Assembly (NCBI GenBank): GCA_041556555.1
Contig: JBFFIE010000001.1
Coordinates: 62,001-126,000 of the forward strand
Reading direction: 5' to 3'
Origin: SZUA-592 sp041556555
Lineage (GTDB): Bacteria; Pseudomonadota; Gammaproteobacteria; Eutrophobiales; Eutrophobiaceae
Length of the DNA stretch: 64,000 bases
Shown here: positions 1 to 8,118 of the stretch, in pieces
How the letters are laid out: each line of letters opens with the position of its first letter
Position numbering within the stretch: position 1 is the stretch's first letter
Position numbers and translations under genes: made by a program
The notes under the pieces: model-generated
The model's input: the letters and a program-made list of their open reading frames with translations, nothing else
The model's database searches: none
What the model was told of the DNA's origin: nothing

Positions 1-2
1 AA

Positions 3-626
3 AAGGTACTGGTCGATGAAATGAGTTCAACACTGTTGACCATTGCCAAGGACGTAAAGATCCAGATCGAGTTCAACCCGGAACTGGTCGAGGAGTATCG
101 TCTCATCGGTTACGAGAATCGTTTGTTGAACCGTGAAGATTTTAACAACGACAAGATCGATGCCGGTGAAATCGGTGCCGGGCATACCGTGACCGCACTT
201 TATGAAGTTGCGTTGAAAGGCAAGGGCGGCGCAAAGATGGATCCGCTACGCTATCAGTCTGAAGAAAGTGTCAAGACCGGAAAGCAGGACGAGCTGGCAT
301 TCCTGCGGCTGCGTTACAAGGAACCGGGGGCTTCAAAGAGCAGGTTGCTGGAATGGCCCATCAAGCGCCATGAAATAGTCGCCGACATTAACCGGACGTC
401 GGATGCCTTCCGTTTCTCTGCCGCGGTTGCCATGTTTGCCCAGCAACTTCGCGGTGGCAAATATACGGGACAGGCCAGTTATGACGATACGCTGGCACTC
501 GCCAGTGGTGCCCGGGGGCAGGATCCGTTTGGTTATCACGGTGAATTTCTCACCCTCGTGAACCTAGCCAAGTCTCTCAGTAGCAAGGCCCATGAATCCG
601 ACCAGGTCGCGGACAGTACCCGGTAA
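3..626 (+). CDS. VWA-domain protein, YfbK/DUF3520 type, C-terminal part
   Basis: The reading frame is open from the left edge, so only the C-terminal part is present. The residues match the C-terminal (DUF3520-like) region of YfbK-type von Willebrand factor A proteins, with an NPELVEEYRLIGYENR-like stretch, then LLNREDFNND and AGHTVTALYEV. The VWA domain with its MIDAS motif would lie upstream, outside the window. These proteins are usually periplasmic or envelope-anchored, with unknown binding partners. The gene ends just before a strong terminator at 651-683. Identification rests on family recognition of the C-terminus only. Confidence 0.75.
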   Translation, partial: KVLVDEMSSTLLTIAKDVKIQIEFNPELVEEYRLIGYENRLLNREDFNNDKIDAGEIGAGHTVTALYEVALKGKGGAKMDPLRYQSEESVKTGKQDELAFLRLRYKEPGASKSRLLEWPIKRHEIVADINRTSDAFRFSAAVAMFAQQLRGGKYTGQASYDDTLALASGARGQDPFGYHGEFLTLVNLAKSLSSKAHESDQVADSTR

Positions 627-650
627 GTTTACTTACCTTCGTCCCTTTAA

Positions 651-683
651 GGCAGGTCATCGTGTTGATGACCTGTCTTTTTT
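651..683 (+). terminator. Rho-independent terminator after the YfbK-like gene
   Basis: An 11-bp stem (651-661 with 667-677, one G-T pair) closes a 5-nt loop and is followed by six T residues at 678-683. It separates the YfbK-like gene from the sigma factor gene. Confidence 0.85.
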
Positions 684-688
684 GACTC

Positions 689-1276
689 ATGCTCAGTTCT
701 GTCTCTACACTGCCGTTCATGAAGGCCGAGGCGTCCGATGAAGAACTCATGCTCAGTTACCGTGAAGGTGACGCAAAGGCATTTGAGGCCTTGTACAGCC
801 GCCACAAGGGCGCTTTGTACCGGTTTATTCTGCGGCGTTGTGGCCAGCCTGCCGTGGCCGAGGAACTCTACCAGGAGGTCTGGATGAAACTGATACGCGC
901 CCGGGAAGGCTACACAGTAAAGGCCAGGTTCACGACCTGGATGTACCAGGTGGCGAGTAATCACTGTATCGATTATTACCGCAGGCAATCCGTGGCGGTA
1001 GTCAACGGTCAACAGGGTTCCCTGGGTATCGAGGCGGTTGAGGATCAGCAAAGCAAGCAACCGGATCAGCAACTGGAACTGCAACAACAGACCACACAGC
1101 TCATGCAACTGGTGGATGCCTTGCCGGTTGAACAACGCGAGGCCTTCCTGTTACGGGAGGAAGCAGGGCTGGGACTGAATGAAATTGCCGAGATCACCGG
1201 AGTCAATCCGGAAACGGCGAAGAGCCGTTTGCGTTACGCTATTAATAAGCTTCGTGCTGGACTCAATCAATTATGA
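689..1276 (+). CDS. ECF-type RNA polymerase sigma factor
   Basis: A sigma-70 family protein of about 195 residues with the two regions expected of an ECF factor. Region 2 spans roughly residues 20-95 (YSRHKGALYRF, then WMYQVASNHCIDYYRR) and region 4 roughly residues 135-190 (LPVEQREAFLLREEAGLGLNEIAEITG, a helix-turn-helix). The stop overlaps the start of the next gene by 4 nt (ATGA), the usual arrangement for a sigma factor and its membrane anti-sigma partner. The start is uncertain: 689 lies 5 nt after a terminator T-run and has no ribosome binding site, and ATG 719 (MKAEASDEEL) is a good alternative. Confidence 0.85.
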   Translation: MLSSVSTLPFMKAEASDEELMLSYREGDAKAFEALYSRHKGALYRFILRRCGQPAVAEELYQEVWMKLIRAREGYTVKARFTTWMYQVASNHCIDYYRRQSVAVVNGQQGSLGIEAVEDQQSKQPDQQLELQQQTTQLMQLVDALPVEQREAFLLREEAGLGLNEIAEITGVNPETAKSRLRYAINKLRAGLNQL

Positions 1277-2553
1277 GTAATGACAACGACAAGGAACTGA
1301 ACGATTACCTCCAGGGTAATACAGAGCTGTCACAACGATATCAACGTGACAAGGGCTCTGGTCCGCCTGCGCACCTGGATAAACTCATTCTCGATGCCGC
1401 CAAGAATGAGATTAAACCGCGTCACATGCCCCGCTGGACCGTGCCGCTGTCAATAGCCGCTGTCATGGTGATCGGTGTGAGCATCGTCTTCAATATTTAT
1501 CGTGAGCAGGGTCAACCCCTGATGACCGCACCGGAATCCAGAGTGGCAACGAAGGCCAGGGATGTCCTCAAGGAACAAGGCGAAATGGAAAACCGTCAGC
1601 GAACTGCCAGTCCTTCTGCGCCGGCGGAACCGGGCCGTGGAAGCAGTGAAGTGGATCGTGTGATGCCCAGCCTGAGTATGGAACTGGCCGATGAAGCTGC
1701 CTCGGGAAGAAAACGCATGATCTGGGAGAAACAGGAAAAGAAAACCCAGGCTGATGATTCACAGGATAAACAAGACAGTGATGTCGCTATGAAGGGTGCT
1801 ACCAATACCTACAACTATGAGGAAGAGAGCGGTCAATCTGCAAAACAGGCGGCCATGTCCGCTGATTTGGCGCTAGATCCCGCACCAGCACCCGTATCCG
1901 TCGCTGAGGTGGATCAGGTCACAGCGGACATCGCATTGCCGTTCAAGGCTATGGGCAATGAACCGGGCTGGTCTTTGACTATCGGTGAAAATCAGATTGA
2001 GCTGGTGACCAGTTATGGTCAGGAAAAGATGATCACGTCGACGCCGGAAGTCATTACGACAGAAGCGGGCAGCCGTTACCTGGTGTCAGCAGAAGGCCAG
2101 GCACTGGAAATAACGATCAGGGATACCCTCTGCCGAGACTCCATGAGTGGCATGCCCTATCCCAGGACTGTTAAGGTGATTATGAGTGACAAAACCCTGT
2201 CGGGTTGTGGCGGTCAGCCGGTCTCCCTGCTGCTGGGAGATGAATGGATCGTCGAGGACATCGGCAACAAGGGCATCATCGATTTCTCGCGCGTCACCAT
2301 CAATTTCAGTGAGGATGGACGCATCCATGGACTTGCCAGCTGTAATCAATACAGTGGCAGTTACCAGTTAGGCGGTGAACTACTCAGTGTCGGGTTGCTG
2401 ATATCAACGCGCAGAGCCTGTCCCGAGGCACTCATGAACCAGGAAGCGTTTTTCCTGGAGCTATTACAATTGGCAACGGGATTTGACTTCGATGAAAACG
2501 GTGCCCTGATCATAAAAACGAAAGAGGACAAGACCATCCTTGCCCGGAGATAA
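1273..2553 (+). CDS. Membrane-anchored anti-sigma-like protein with META (HslJ-like) domain
   Basis: A 426-residue protein translationally coupled to the ECF sigma factor. Residues 1-50 form a short hydrophilic N-terminus, followed by one transmembrane segment (about 54-73, PLSIAAVMVIGVSIVFNIY). A long low-complexity, Lys/Glu/Gln/Ser-rich linker covers about 75-215. The C-terminal half resembles the COG3650-type fold (NEPGWSLTIGENQIEL) followed by a META domain (GLASCNQYSGSYQ, near residue 355), usually found in outer-membrane or secreted HslJ-like proteins. The position after a sigma factor and the membrane topology suggest a cytoplasmic anti-sigma N-terminus and a periplasmic sensing domain. 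This role is inferred; the N-terminus has no clear zinc-finger anti-sigma motif. Confidence 0.6.
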   Translation: MSNDNDKELNDYLQGNTELSQRYQRDKGSGPPAHLDKLILDAAKNEIKPRHMPRWTVPLSIAAVMVIGVSIVFNIYREQGQPLMTAPESRVATKARDVLKEQGEMENRQRTASPSAPAEPGRGSSEVDRVMPSLSMELADEAASGRKRMIWEKQEKKTQADDSQDKQDSDVAMKGATNTYNYEEESGQSAKQAAMSADLALDPAPAPVSVAEVDQVTADIALPFKAMGNEPGWSLTIGENQIELVTSYGQEKMITSTPEVITTEAGSRYLVSAEGQALEITIRDTLCRDSMSGMPYPRTVKVIMSDKTLSGCGGQPVSLLLGDEWIVEDIGNKGIIDFSRVTINFSEDGRIHGLASCNQYSGSYQLGGELLSVGLLISTRRACPEALMNQEAFFLELLQLATGFDFDENGALIIKTKEDKTILARR

Positions 2554-2646
2554 TTGAACCCGGAATAATTGAAATATTATTAACAGGTTTTCTAGTCGTT
2601 TTGTCAGAAGCGTTTCTGTTAATCTCATAATCATCAGCGATAAAAA

Positions 2647-2886
2647 ATGAATCCTACTGTAAATAATAATCTGTCCTGCCATAGAAAACGCGACAAGGTA
2701 CTCGGCGTGCCTGAATTAATTGCGATTGCACTCGGGGGCATGATTGGTGGTGGGATATTCACAATTCTGGGAGTGTCCGTATCCCTAATCGGTGTGTTTA
2801 CACCGGCCGAGCAAATGTATTCAATAATTGGTCTTTATCTTCTATTAACCGCCGGATCGTGGCTTAATTCAAGAAGGAAGCATTAA
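2647..2886 (+). pseudogene. Remnant of an APC-family amino acid permease (internally deleted)
   Basis: The 79-residue product begins like an APC-superfamily amino acid permease, with a cytoplasmic N-terminus and TM1 (LGVPELIAIALGGMIGGGIF). It then joins what looks like a final membrane helix (YSIIGLYLLLTAGSWLNSRR). A functional permease has about 12 helices and 430 or more residues, so the middle appears to have been deleted in frame. No frameshift is needed. It could be expressed as a two-helix peptide, but a decayed gene is the simpler reading. Confidence 0.6.
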
Positions 2887-2890
2887 GGAT

Positions 2891-3346
2891 ATGAAATCAA
2901 TCCAGGCATGGTTGCAGGATTATTCAGATAACCATAAAAACACGATTAACCAGCGGTTTCATTTTGTCTGCGTGCCGATCATCGTGTTCTCGGTAATTGC
3001 GGCATTGAAATCAATCCCGCTTGGTAATGCCTGGTTCAATCCGGCTACCATCGTCATTACATTGGCCTTGATTTATTATTTCATACTTTCCTGGCGACTG
3101 GCACTGGGATTGTTGCTAATCCTGCTGGGTTTCTATGCTGGTGTGCTTTGCCTTGAATCGTTCGTTGCGGGTAATCTTATTTGGTATGCGCTGGGAATTT
3201 TCATTGTTGGCTGGATCGGCCAATTCATCGGCCATGCGATCGAAGGCACACGACCCTCGTTTTTCAAAGATATTCAGTTTCTGTTGATTGGGCCCTTGTG
3301 GGAACTGGCGCTTTTCTTTCGGTGGTTAGGACTACGGATCAATTGA
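2891..3346 (+). CDS. Mpo1-like (DUF962) membrane protein
   Basis: A 151-residue membrane protein with the DUF962/Mpo1 signature near the N-terminus (YSDNHKNTINQRFHFVCVP) and four hydrophobic helices. A conserved GHAIEGTRPSFFKD-like stretch near residue 113 carries the second His motif. Yeast Mpo1 is an Fe-dependent dioxygenase of 2-hydroxy fatty acids at the ER; bacterial homologues are little studied. The family's His residues (HxxxxxQRxxH and the later GH) are visible. It follows the permease remnant by 4 nt and precedes a thioesterase-like gene, which fits a lipid-related role. Confidence 0.75.
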   Translation: MKSIQAWLQDYSDNHKNTINQRFHFVCVPIIVFSVIAALKSIPLGNAWFNPATIVITLALIYYFILSWRLALGLLLILLGFYAGVLCLESFVAGNLIWYALGIFIVGWIGQFIGHAIEGTRPSFFKDIQFLLIGPLWELALFFRWLGLRIN

Positions 3347-3440
3347 AAGCCGGGCACTGGATAGTCAATAAAACCTTGGCTAAAGTTTTGTAGTAAATAT
3401 AGAAAAATAATAACCAGGAATTCCTGCCAGGAGATGGGTC

Positions 3441-3971
3441 ATGAATATATGGCTTCGTATTATTATGACGTTCACCAAATCCTTCTTTCAATCCAGGATT
3501 GAACCGACTGATTTGCTGAAAACCAACATGATTGTCGGGCCTACGGAAGCAGATCTGAAGTACGTCAGCAATGCCCGATACTTGTTATTCATGGAAGTTG
3601 CCAGGCTGGAAATGATGTTGAGAACGGGCATCTTCAGGATTGCAAGAAAGAAACACTGGTTACCACTGGTGGCATCACAAATGATCCACTATGAGAGGCC
3701 TTTGAAACGCTTCCAGAAATTTACCTTAAAAAGCCACCTTGCCGCCTGGGATAACAAGTGGTTTTTCATAGATCACAAGATCGAACGTAACGGTAAATTA
3801 ATAGCCTTTGCCATGGCCAAGTGTTGTTTCCGTGATTCGGAAGGTGTCGTCTCACCGGCCGTTACGTTTGCCGAACTTAATGCAACAACCAAGTCAAACA
3901 TCTTACCTAGCTATGCAACGCAATGGACTGAATCCGAAGAGTTATTACGCAATGAAATCATAAAGATTTAA
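3441..3971 (+). CDS. Thioesterase-family (hotdog fold) protein
   Basis: A 176-residue protein resembling acyl-CoA thioesterases of the YbgC/4-hydroxybenzoyl-CoA thioesterase and THEM6-like group. It has DLKYVSNARYLLFMEVARLEMM near residues 37-60, where the family usually has a D-x-N-x-H-x-N-N-x-x-Y motif. The core of the hotdog sheet follows (YERPLKRFQKFTLKSHLAAWD). The usual catalytic Asp/His arrangement is not intact, as in THEM6-like members. A GGAGATG ribosome binding site precedes ATG 3441. Substrate unknown. Confidence 0.65.
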   Translation: MNIWLRIIMTFTKSFFQSRIEPTDLLKTNMIVGPTEADLKYVSNARYLLFMEVARLEMMLRTGIFRIARKKHWLPLVASQMIHYERPLKRFQKFTLKSHLAAWDNKWFFIDHKIERNGKLIAFAMAKCCFRDSEGVVSPAVTFAELNATTKSNILPSYATQWTESEELLRNEIIKI

Positions 3972-4038
3972 TTATTTAATTGTTGGTGTATTTACTCTGT
4001 ATTACGTTTGATGCTGTCATAGTAATTAAAAAGATCAC

Positions 4039-4908
4039 TTATTTAACGCTCAGCATCCATTTGACAGACTGACTGATGATGTGCGGGAATTGACCTTCGG
4101 GTACTTCGCCCCACTTGCCATGACCCGGGAAGACCCAGATGACGTGCTTGAAGGCAGCCATCTTTCTTACCGATTCGATCTGAATGTCCCAGGAATACCA
4201 GCAGTGTTCACGAAATGATCCGAAGTGGTTTAACGGTGGATCCCAAGCATAATGATCGCCCGTAAAGAGATATTTATCTTGCCATAATAACACCAGATGT
4301 CCCTCGGTATGTCCCGGAGTAAAGTGGATCTCACCGGCATCGAGCCGGTGACTATCGTTGCCTTCCAGTATCATCTCGGCATCCGGCTGGGCGTGTGATT
4401 CCAGTTGATGAATGATGCGTATGGCATTGAAATGTCTTGCATATTTTTCTGCGTCGGCGACATCATCGCTATGGGTCAAGAAGATGTATTTTATCCCTCC
4501 CATGGCTTCAAACCTGTTGACAAGATCCGGTAGGAAACGAGGAGAATCGACCAGCCAGTTGCCGGTCTCTGTCTGCAAAAAATAGCTGTGTGCGCCATAG
4601 GACTTGCGATGGTTGTAGCCGTTGAGATAGACATCTTCTGTCATGCGGACTGGAAAAGAATCGCGGGTATTCGTGAGATCGATCTTCTCACGCGCGCCGA
4701 TTGATGCCACTGGACAGGCCAACAGGGCCTGCTGCACGGCAAATTCTTCTTTCTGATTTTGTGGCTGGCGCTTTACAAAGGCGTGTGTGCCGTTATCGCC
4801 GAAGATTTCCGGGGCGTAATGTCGGCTAATGCTGCAATTGATGCAGGTCGAATCGACAAAGTAATTGCCTTCAGCGTTTTCCGGCAGGGCTTTTTTCAGA
4901 TTGGCCAT
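4039..4908 (-). CDS. Ferredoxin-like domain fused to metallo-beta-lactamase-fold hydrolase
   Basis: The 289-residue protein starts with a single-cluster ferredoxin-like region (C22, C25 and C65, the last followed by Pro). It continues into an MBL-fold domain (HSYFLQTETGNWLVD near 107, LTHSDDVAD near 144, FTPGHTEGHL, GDHYAW, FPGHG). The canonical HxHxDH metal motif is replaced by H146-S-D-D, a variant I recognise from this ferredoxin-MBL family. The third cluster cysteine of the usual CxxCxxC is Ser28, so a normal [4Fe-4S] cluster may not form. It stands alone between convergent and co-directional neighbours. Function unknown, probably a redox-linked hydrolase. Confidence 0.7.
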   Translation of the reverse strand: MANLKKALPENAEGNYFVDSTCINCSISRHYAPEIFGDNGTHAFVKRQPQNQKEEFAVQQALLACPVASIGAREKIDLTNTRDSFPVRMTEDVYLNGYNHRKSYGAHSYFLQTETGNWLVDSPRFLPDLVNRFEAMGGIKYIFLTHSDDVADAEKYARHFNAIRIIHQLESHAQPDAEMILEGNDSHRLDAGEIHFTPGHTEGHLVLLWQDKYLFTGDHYAWDPPLNHFGSFREHCWYSWDIQIESVRKMAAFKHVIWVFPGHGKWGEVPEGQFPHIISQSVKWMLSVK

Positions 4909-4991
4909 GTTACAAATCGAGCAGCTGGTTTCCTTTCAGGGAGTATACCAATACGACATCACCAGCAAATGCATTGTTCAACGTTATCTGA

Positions 4992-6176
4992 TTAAAACCT
5001 GACCCGCTGACCTGCCTTTAATTGGCCTTCAGTATAGTGCGTACCACGCCAGTCAATGCCGTAATTACGTGAACACAACCAGGCAGAACGCAGCAGCATC
5101 GTTTCAAGAAGAAAAAATCCGGCCGGTAAACACAGATAGGCCCAGACGCCGCCGTTGCCCTCGTGATAATTCACCCTGGCAAAGAACAGCAGTGTGGCAA
5201 TAAATAAAATGAATATGCCCAGCAGGATCGTGTTATGAGTAACTAATCCTGCCGCCAGGGTGATTATTGGCGCTAAAGCGCTTGCGGTAATAAGCAGTGC
5301 CATCATGATTAATCTTAGCCAACTGTAATTAGCGCCGGGACCGAAGCTGTTTTTTTCAACACCCTGGAACATCTCATGCAGGGTTTCGTACCAGGGTACC
5401 GTAATCTCCGACATAGCATTTAACATATGCGTGCGGCTGCCCGCCTGTTTCAACATAACACCCAGGCCGTAATCATCCACGGGTTCCATGCGCAACCATT
5501 CAAACCCGGGTGTGCGATGAAACAGGTCAGCTTCCACCAGGTTAAAGGCACCGACACCGGCCGCTGCCTTACTGTTGTCGTTATTGACGGTCGCCAGCCG
5601 TGCTTTGATACAAAACGCCAGGAAAAAAGTGCGAATGGCCACGTTTAACCAGAAGCCTCGCGTGCGAACCTCGGGGATGCAGACCAGGTGGTTGACCTGC
5701 TGCTGAAAGACATAAGCAATCGCCTGATGCAGAACTGATGGCTTGAAATACACGTCGGCATCGGTAAACAAGTACCACTGGCCGGATGCCTGTTTCACGC
5801 CCTGGTGCAGGGCATGGACCTTGCCCAGCCAGCCATCGGGCAATGAATCGATGTGTATGACTTTAAGCCGGTGATCCTCTTTAGCCAGGCTATCAAGAAT
5901 CTTACCCGTGTGATCCGTGGAGCGATCATTTATGGCGATGATCTCGAGATTCGGGTAATCAAGTGCCAAGCGTGATTTGATTGCGCTTTCGATATGACGT
6001 GCCTCATTACAGGCGGGAACGATAATGCTGACCATGGGCCAGTCATTTTTATTAGGTGGTAATTCCGGCGTCGTATTACTCAAAACCGGCATACGTCTCA
6101 AAGTGACGTACTCATAGTACATGCCGACGATCCAGAACCCGCAGAACACCAGGCAATACAAGATCAGGATTGTCAT
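4992..6176 (-). CDS. Membrane-associated family 2 glycosyltransferase
   Basis: A 394-residue GT2 enzyme. An N-terminal membrane helix (residues 3-22) precedes the GT-A domain, with VSIIVPACNEARHIESAI near 50, a nucleotide-binding NDRSTD and the metal-binding DAD (FTDADVYF near 140). Residues around 225-245 (EPVDDYGLG) carry the ED/DD-type catalytic acid, and three hydrophobic helices (about 285-365) end the protein. The layout resembles GT2 enzymes that add sugars to carotenoids, sterols or lipids. It lies 44 bp downstream of the quinoprotein gene on the same strand. The acceptor cannot be told from sequence. Confidence 0.8.
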   Translation of the reverse strand: MTILILYCLVFCGFWIVGMYYEYVTLRRMPVLSNTTPELPPNKNDWPMVSIIVPACNEARHIESAIKSRLALDYPNLEIIAINDRSTDHTGKILDSLAKEDHRLKVIHIDSLPDGWLGKVHALHQGVKQASGQWYLFTDADVYFKPSVLHQAIAYVFQQQVNHLVCIPEVRTRGFWLNVAIRTFFLAFCIKARLATVNNDNSKAAAGVGAFNLVEADLFHRTPGFEWLRMEPVDDYGLGVMLKQAGSRTHMLNAMSEITVPWYETLHEMFQGVEKNSFGPGANYSWLRLIMMALLITASALAPIITLAAGLVTHNTILLGIFILFIATLLFFARVNYHEGNGGVWAYLCLPAGFFLLETMLLRSAWLCSRNYGIDWRGTHYTEGQLKAGQRVRF

Positions 6177-6220
6177 CCGGTTGATATAGCTTTGTAGAAC
6201 AGTGCAGTGATATTCATAAT

Positions 6221-7999
6221 CTATTTTGTATCGAGACTGAAGACCAGGACTTCATCACCCGTGGGATAACCGAATAATTTATTACCGCCTGCCGCCACGG
6301 CAATGTATTGTTTGCCAGCGATGGCATAAGTAATCGGCGGAGCATTAACGCCATATTGGGTCTGGTATTGCCAGAGTAATTCCCCGGTGGTGGCATTGAA
6401 GGCATTAAAATTGCCGTTGCCTTCTCCTGTGAACACCAGATTACCGGCAGTTGCCAGTGCACCACCCACCATGGGATCAGTTACCTTATGTTGCCAAAAA
6501 ATTTTACCTGTTCGGGTAGAAATAGCAGTAAACACACCCCAGTCTTTTTCGCCCGTGGCGCGAAAGATAGTGTAACTCTCCCAAGGTTTACCCGGCCCAG
6601 GCGAAAGTTTTCTCGTGATAAACAATGAAGGTTGGTAGATGCCGGAGATGAACACGGATTCCAGTTGCGGGTTATAAGCAACCGGGGACCACGAAGATGC
6701 GCCCAGAGTTCCGGGCACAATGCGCACACCTTCCGCCGTGGGCCGTGCAAACAAGTTGTCCTGTTCAATGATGGATTCTGATTTTAATAACAGCTCACCG
6801 GTCTTGCGATCGTGGATGTAAAACCAGCCGAGTTTACTGGCCTGGCCAACGGCCTTGATGATTTTACCGTCCCTGTGGAAATCAAACAGGATCGGTGGAC
6901 TAGCTACGTCGTAACCCCAGCGGTCGTGCGGAACTTGTTGATAATACCAGACTTTTTTACCTGTCTTGAGGTCCAGCGCCACCAAGCTGACGGTGTGCAG
7001 GTTGTCCCCGGGCCGGGTAGCATCATCCATCTGCGGCGATGGATTTCCCGTGCCGATGTAGATCAGACCCAGATCGGGATCAACCGCCGGTGTGGTGTAG
7101 ATCGAACCACCACCGTAACGCCAGGTTTGGTTATAGGTTTTCCAGGCGGTTTTTTCGGCAGCAATCCTGCGATTCAATGGCAAGCCATCAGGGGTTGTCT
7201 CCAGCCAGTCACCTTCCCAGCCGGACTCGGGCACCGTATACCAGCGCCAGACTTCATCACCGGTCTCGGCATCATAGGCAACGATGAATCCACGCAGGCC
7301 ATGTCCGCCACCGGAAAAGCCGCCGACAGATAAAATGTGATCATCGCCTTCCTCGAATTCCATGTGCAGGCCATAACCGGCACCACTGATTCCCACAAAG
7401 ATCTTGCCATCGTAAACTTGCGGGGCGAGGTTGGTGGTATAACCGGTTTGTCCGGTCTGGCTGGCCCCTTGCAGTTCCTCGACCCCGAGTAACGGTTCCA
7501 AGACTTCACTGATACCGGCATTCGGATCGGTCACTGCCACGTCCCAGAGAACTTCGCCGGTTTTTTGTTCCAGGGCAATCAAGCGCGCATCGATCGTGAC
7601 CGTGTAAACCTTGCCATTGGCAAGCGCCGGTCCGCGGTTGGCCGGCCCGCAACAATAATTTTGATGGCGCAGTTCATGCACGTAGCGCCAGATTGTGTTG
7701 CCTGATGTTGCATCGACTGCCATGACGTCATTGAATGGTGTGGTGAGATACATGACACCATCCTTGACGATAGGTGAAGTTTGAAACGTGCCTTTGCGAC
7801 CGGTGTTGATCTTCCAGGCCAGTTTCAGGTTAGCGACCGTCTGCTCATTGATTTGATCAAGTGAACTGTAACGCTGGTTGCTCAGATCTTGTCCATACAG
7901 TGCCCAATCTTTATTTGTGATAGATTCAATCGGGTTATTGCAAGCAGCAAGCAGGAGCAACAGGCAGGCGCACAAGGGAATACGAATCATCGGGGCCAT
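6221..7999 (-). CDS. PQQ-type quinoprotein dehydrogenase, lipoprotein, altered metal site
   Basis: A 592-residue beta-propeller quinoprotein with an N-terminal lipoprotein signal ending in LLAAC (Cys20). It shows tryptophan-docking repeats (TGxxxW), adjacent cysteines C116-C117 (NYCCGPANRG) and the PQQ-facing GSIYTTPAVDP and GTGNPSP (Asn319) segments typical of the MxaF/XoxF/ExaA family. Compared with XoxF in this window, the metal-binding Glu is Gly208 (SGAGYG for SGAEFG) and the catalytic Asp is Gly362 (RWGYD for EWDYD). The lanthanide-position Asp364 and Asn319 remain. It may use another catalytic residue or have a different role. Probably anchored in the periplasm; substrate unknown. Confidence 0.8.
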   Translation of the reverse strand: MAPMIRIPLCACLLLLLAACNNPIESITNKDWALYGQDLSNQRYSSLDQINEQTVANLKLAWKINTGRKGTFQTSPIVKDGVMYLTTPFNDVMAVDATSGNTIWRYVHELRHQNYCCGPANRGPALANGKVYTVTIDARLIALEQKTGEVLWDVAVTDPNAGISEVLEPLLGVEELQGASQTGQTGYTTNLAPQVYDGKIFVGISGAGYGLHMEFEEGDDHILSVGGFSGGGHGLRGFIVAYDAETGDEVWRWYTVPESGWEGDWLETTPDGLPLNRRIAAEKTAWKTYNQTWRYGGGSIYTTPAVDPDLGLIYIGTGNPSPQMDDATRPGDNLHTVSLVALDLKTGKKVWYYQQVPHDRWGYDVASPPILFDFHRDGKIIKAVGQASKLGWFYIHDRKTGELLLKSESIIEQDNLFARPTAEGVRIVPGTLGASSWSPVAYNPQLESVFISGIYQPSLFITRKLSPGPGKPWESYTIFRATGEKDWGVFTAISTRTGKIFWQHKVTDPMVGGALATAGNLVFTGEGNGNFNAFNATTGELLWQYQTQYGVNAPPITYAIAGKQYIAVAAGGNKLFGYPTGDEVLVFSLDTK

Positions 8000-8118
8000 C
8001 CAATGTTGTTATTGAAAAAACCGAAAGACTGCCAGAGCAGCATCAGGACAATGATTTAACTGATATTATAGACTGATGTGTTTTTTGCAAACTCCAGTAA
8101 AGAGTTAAGACTCGTCTC

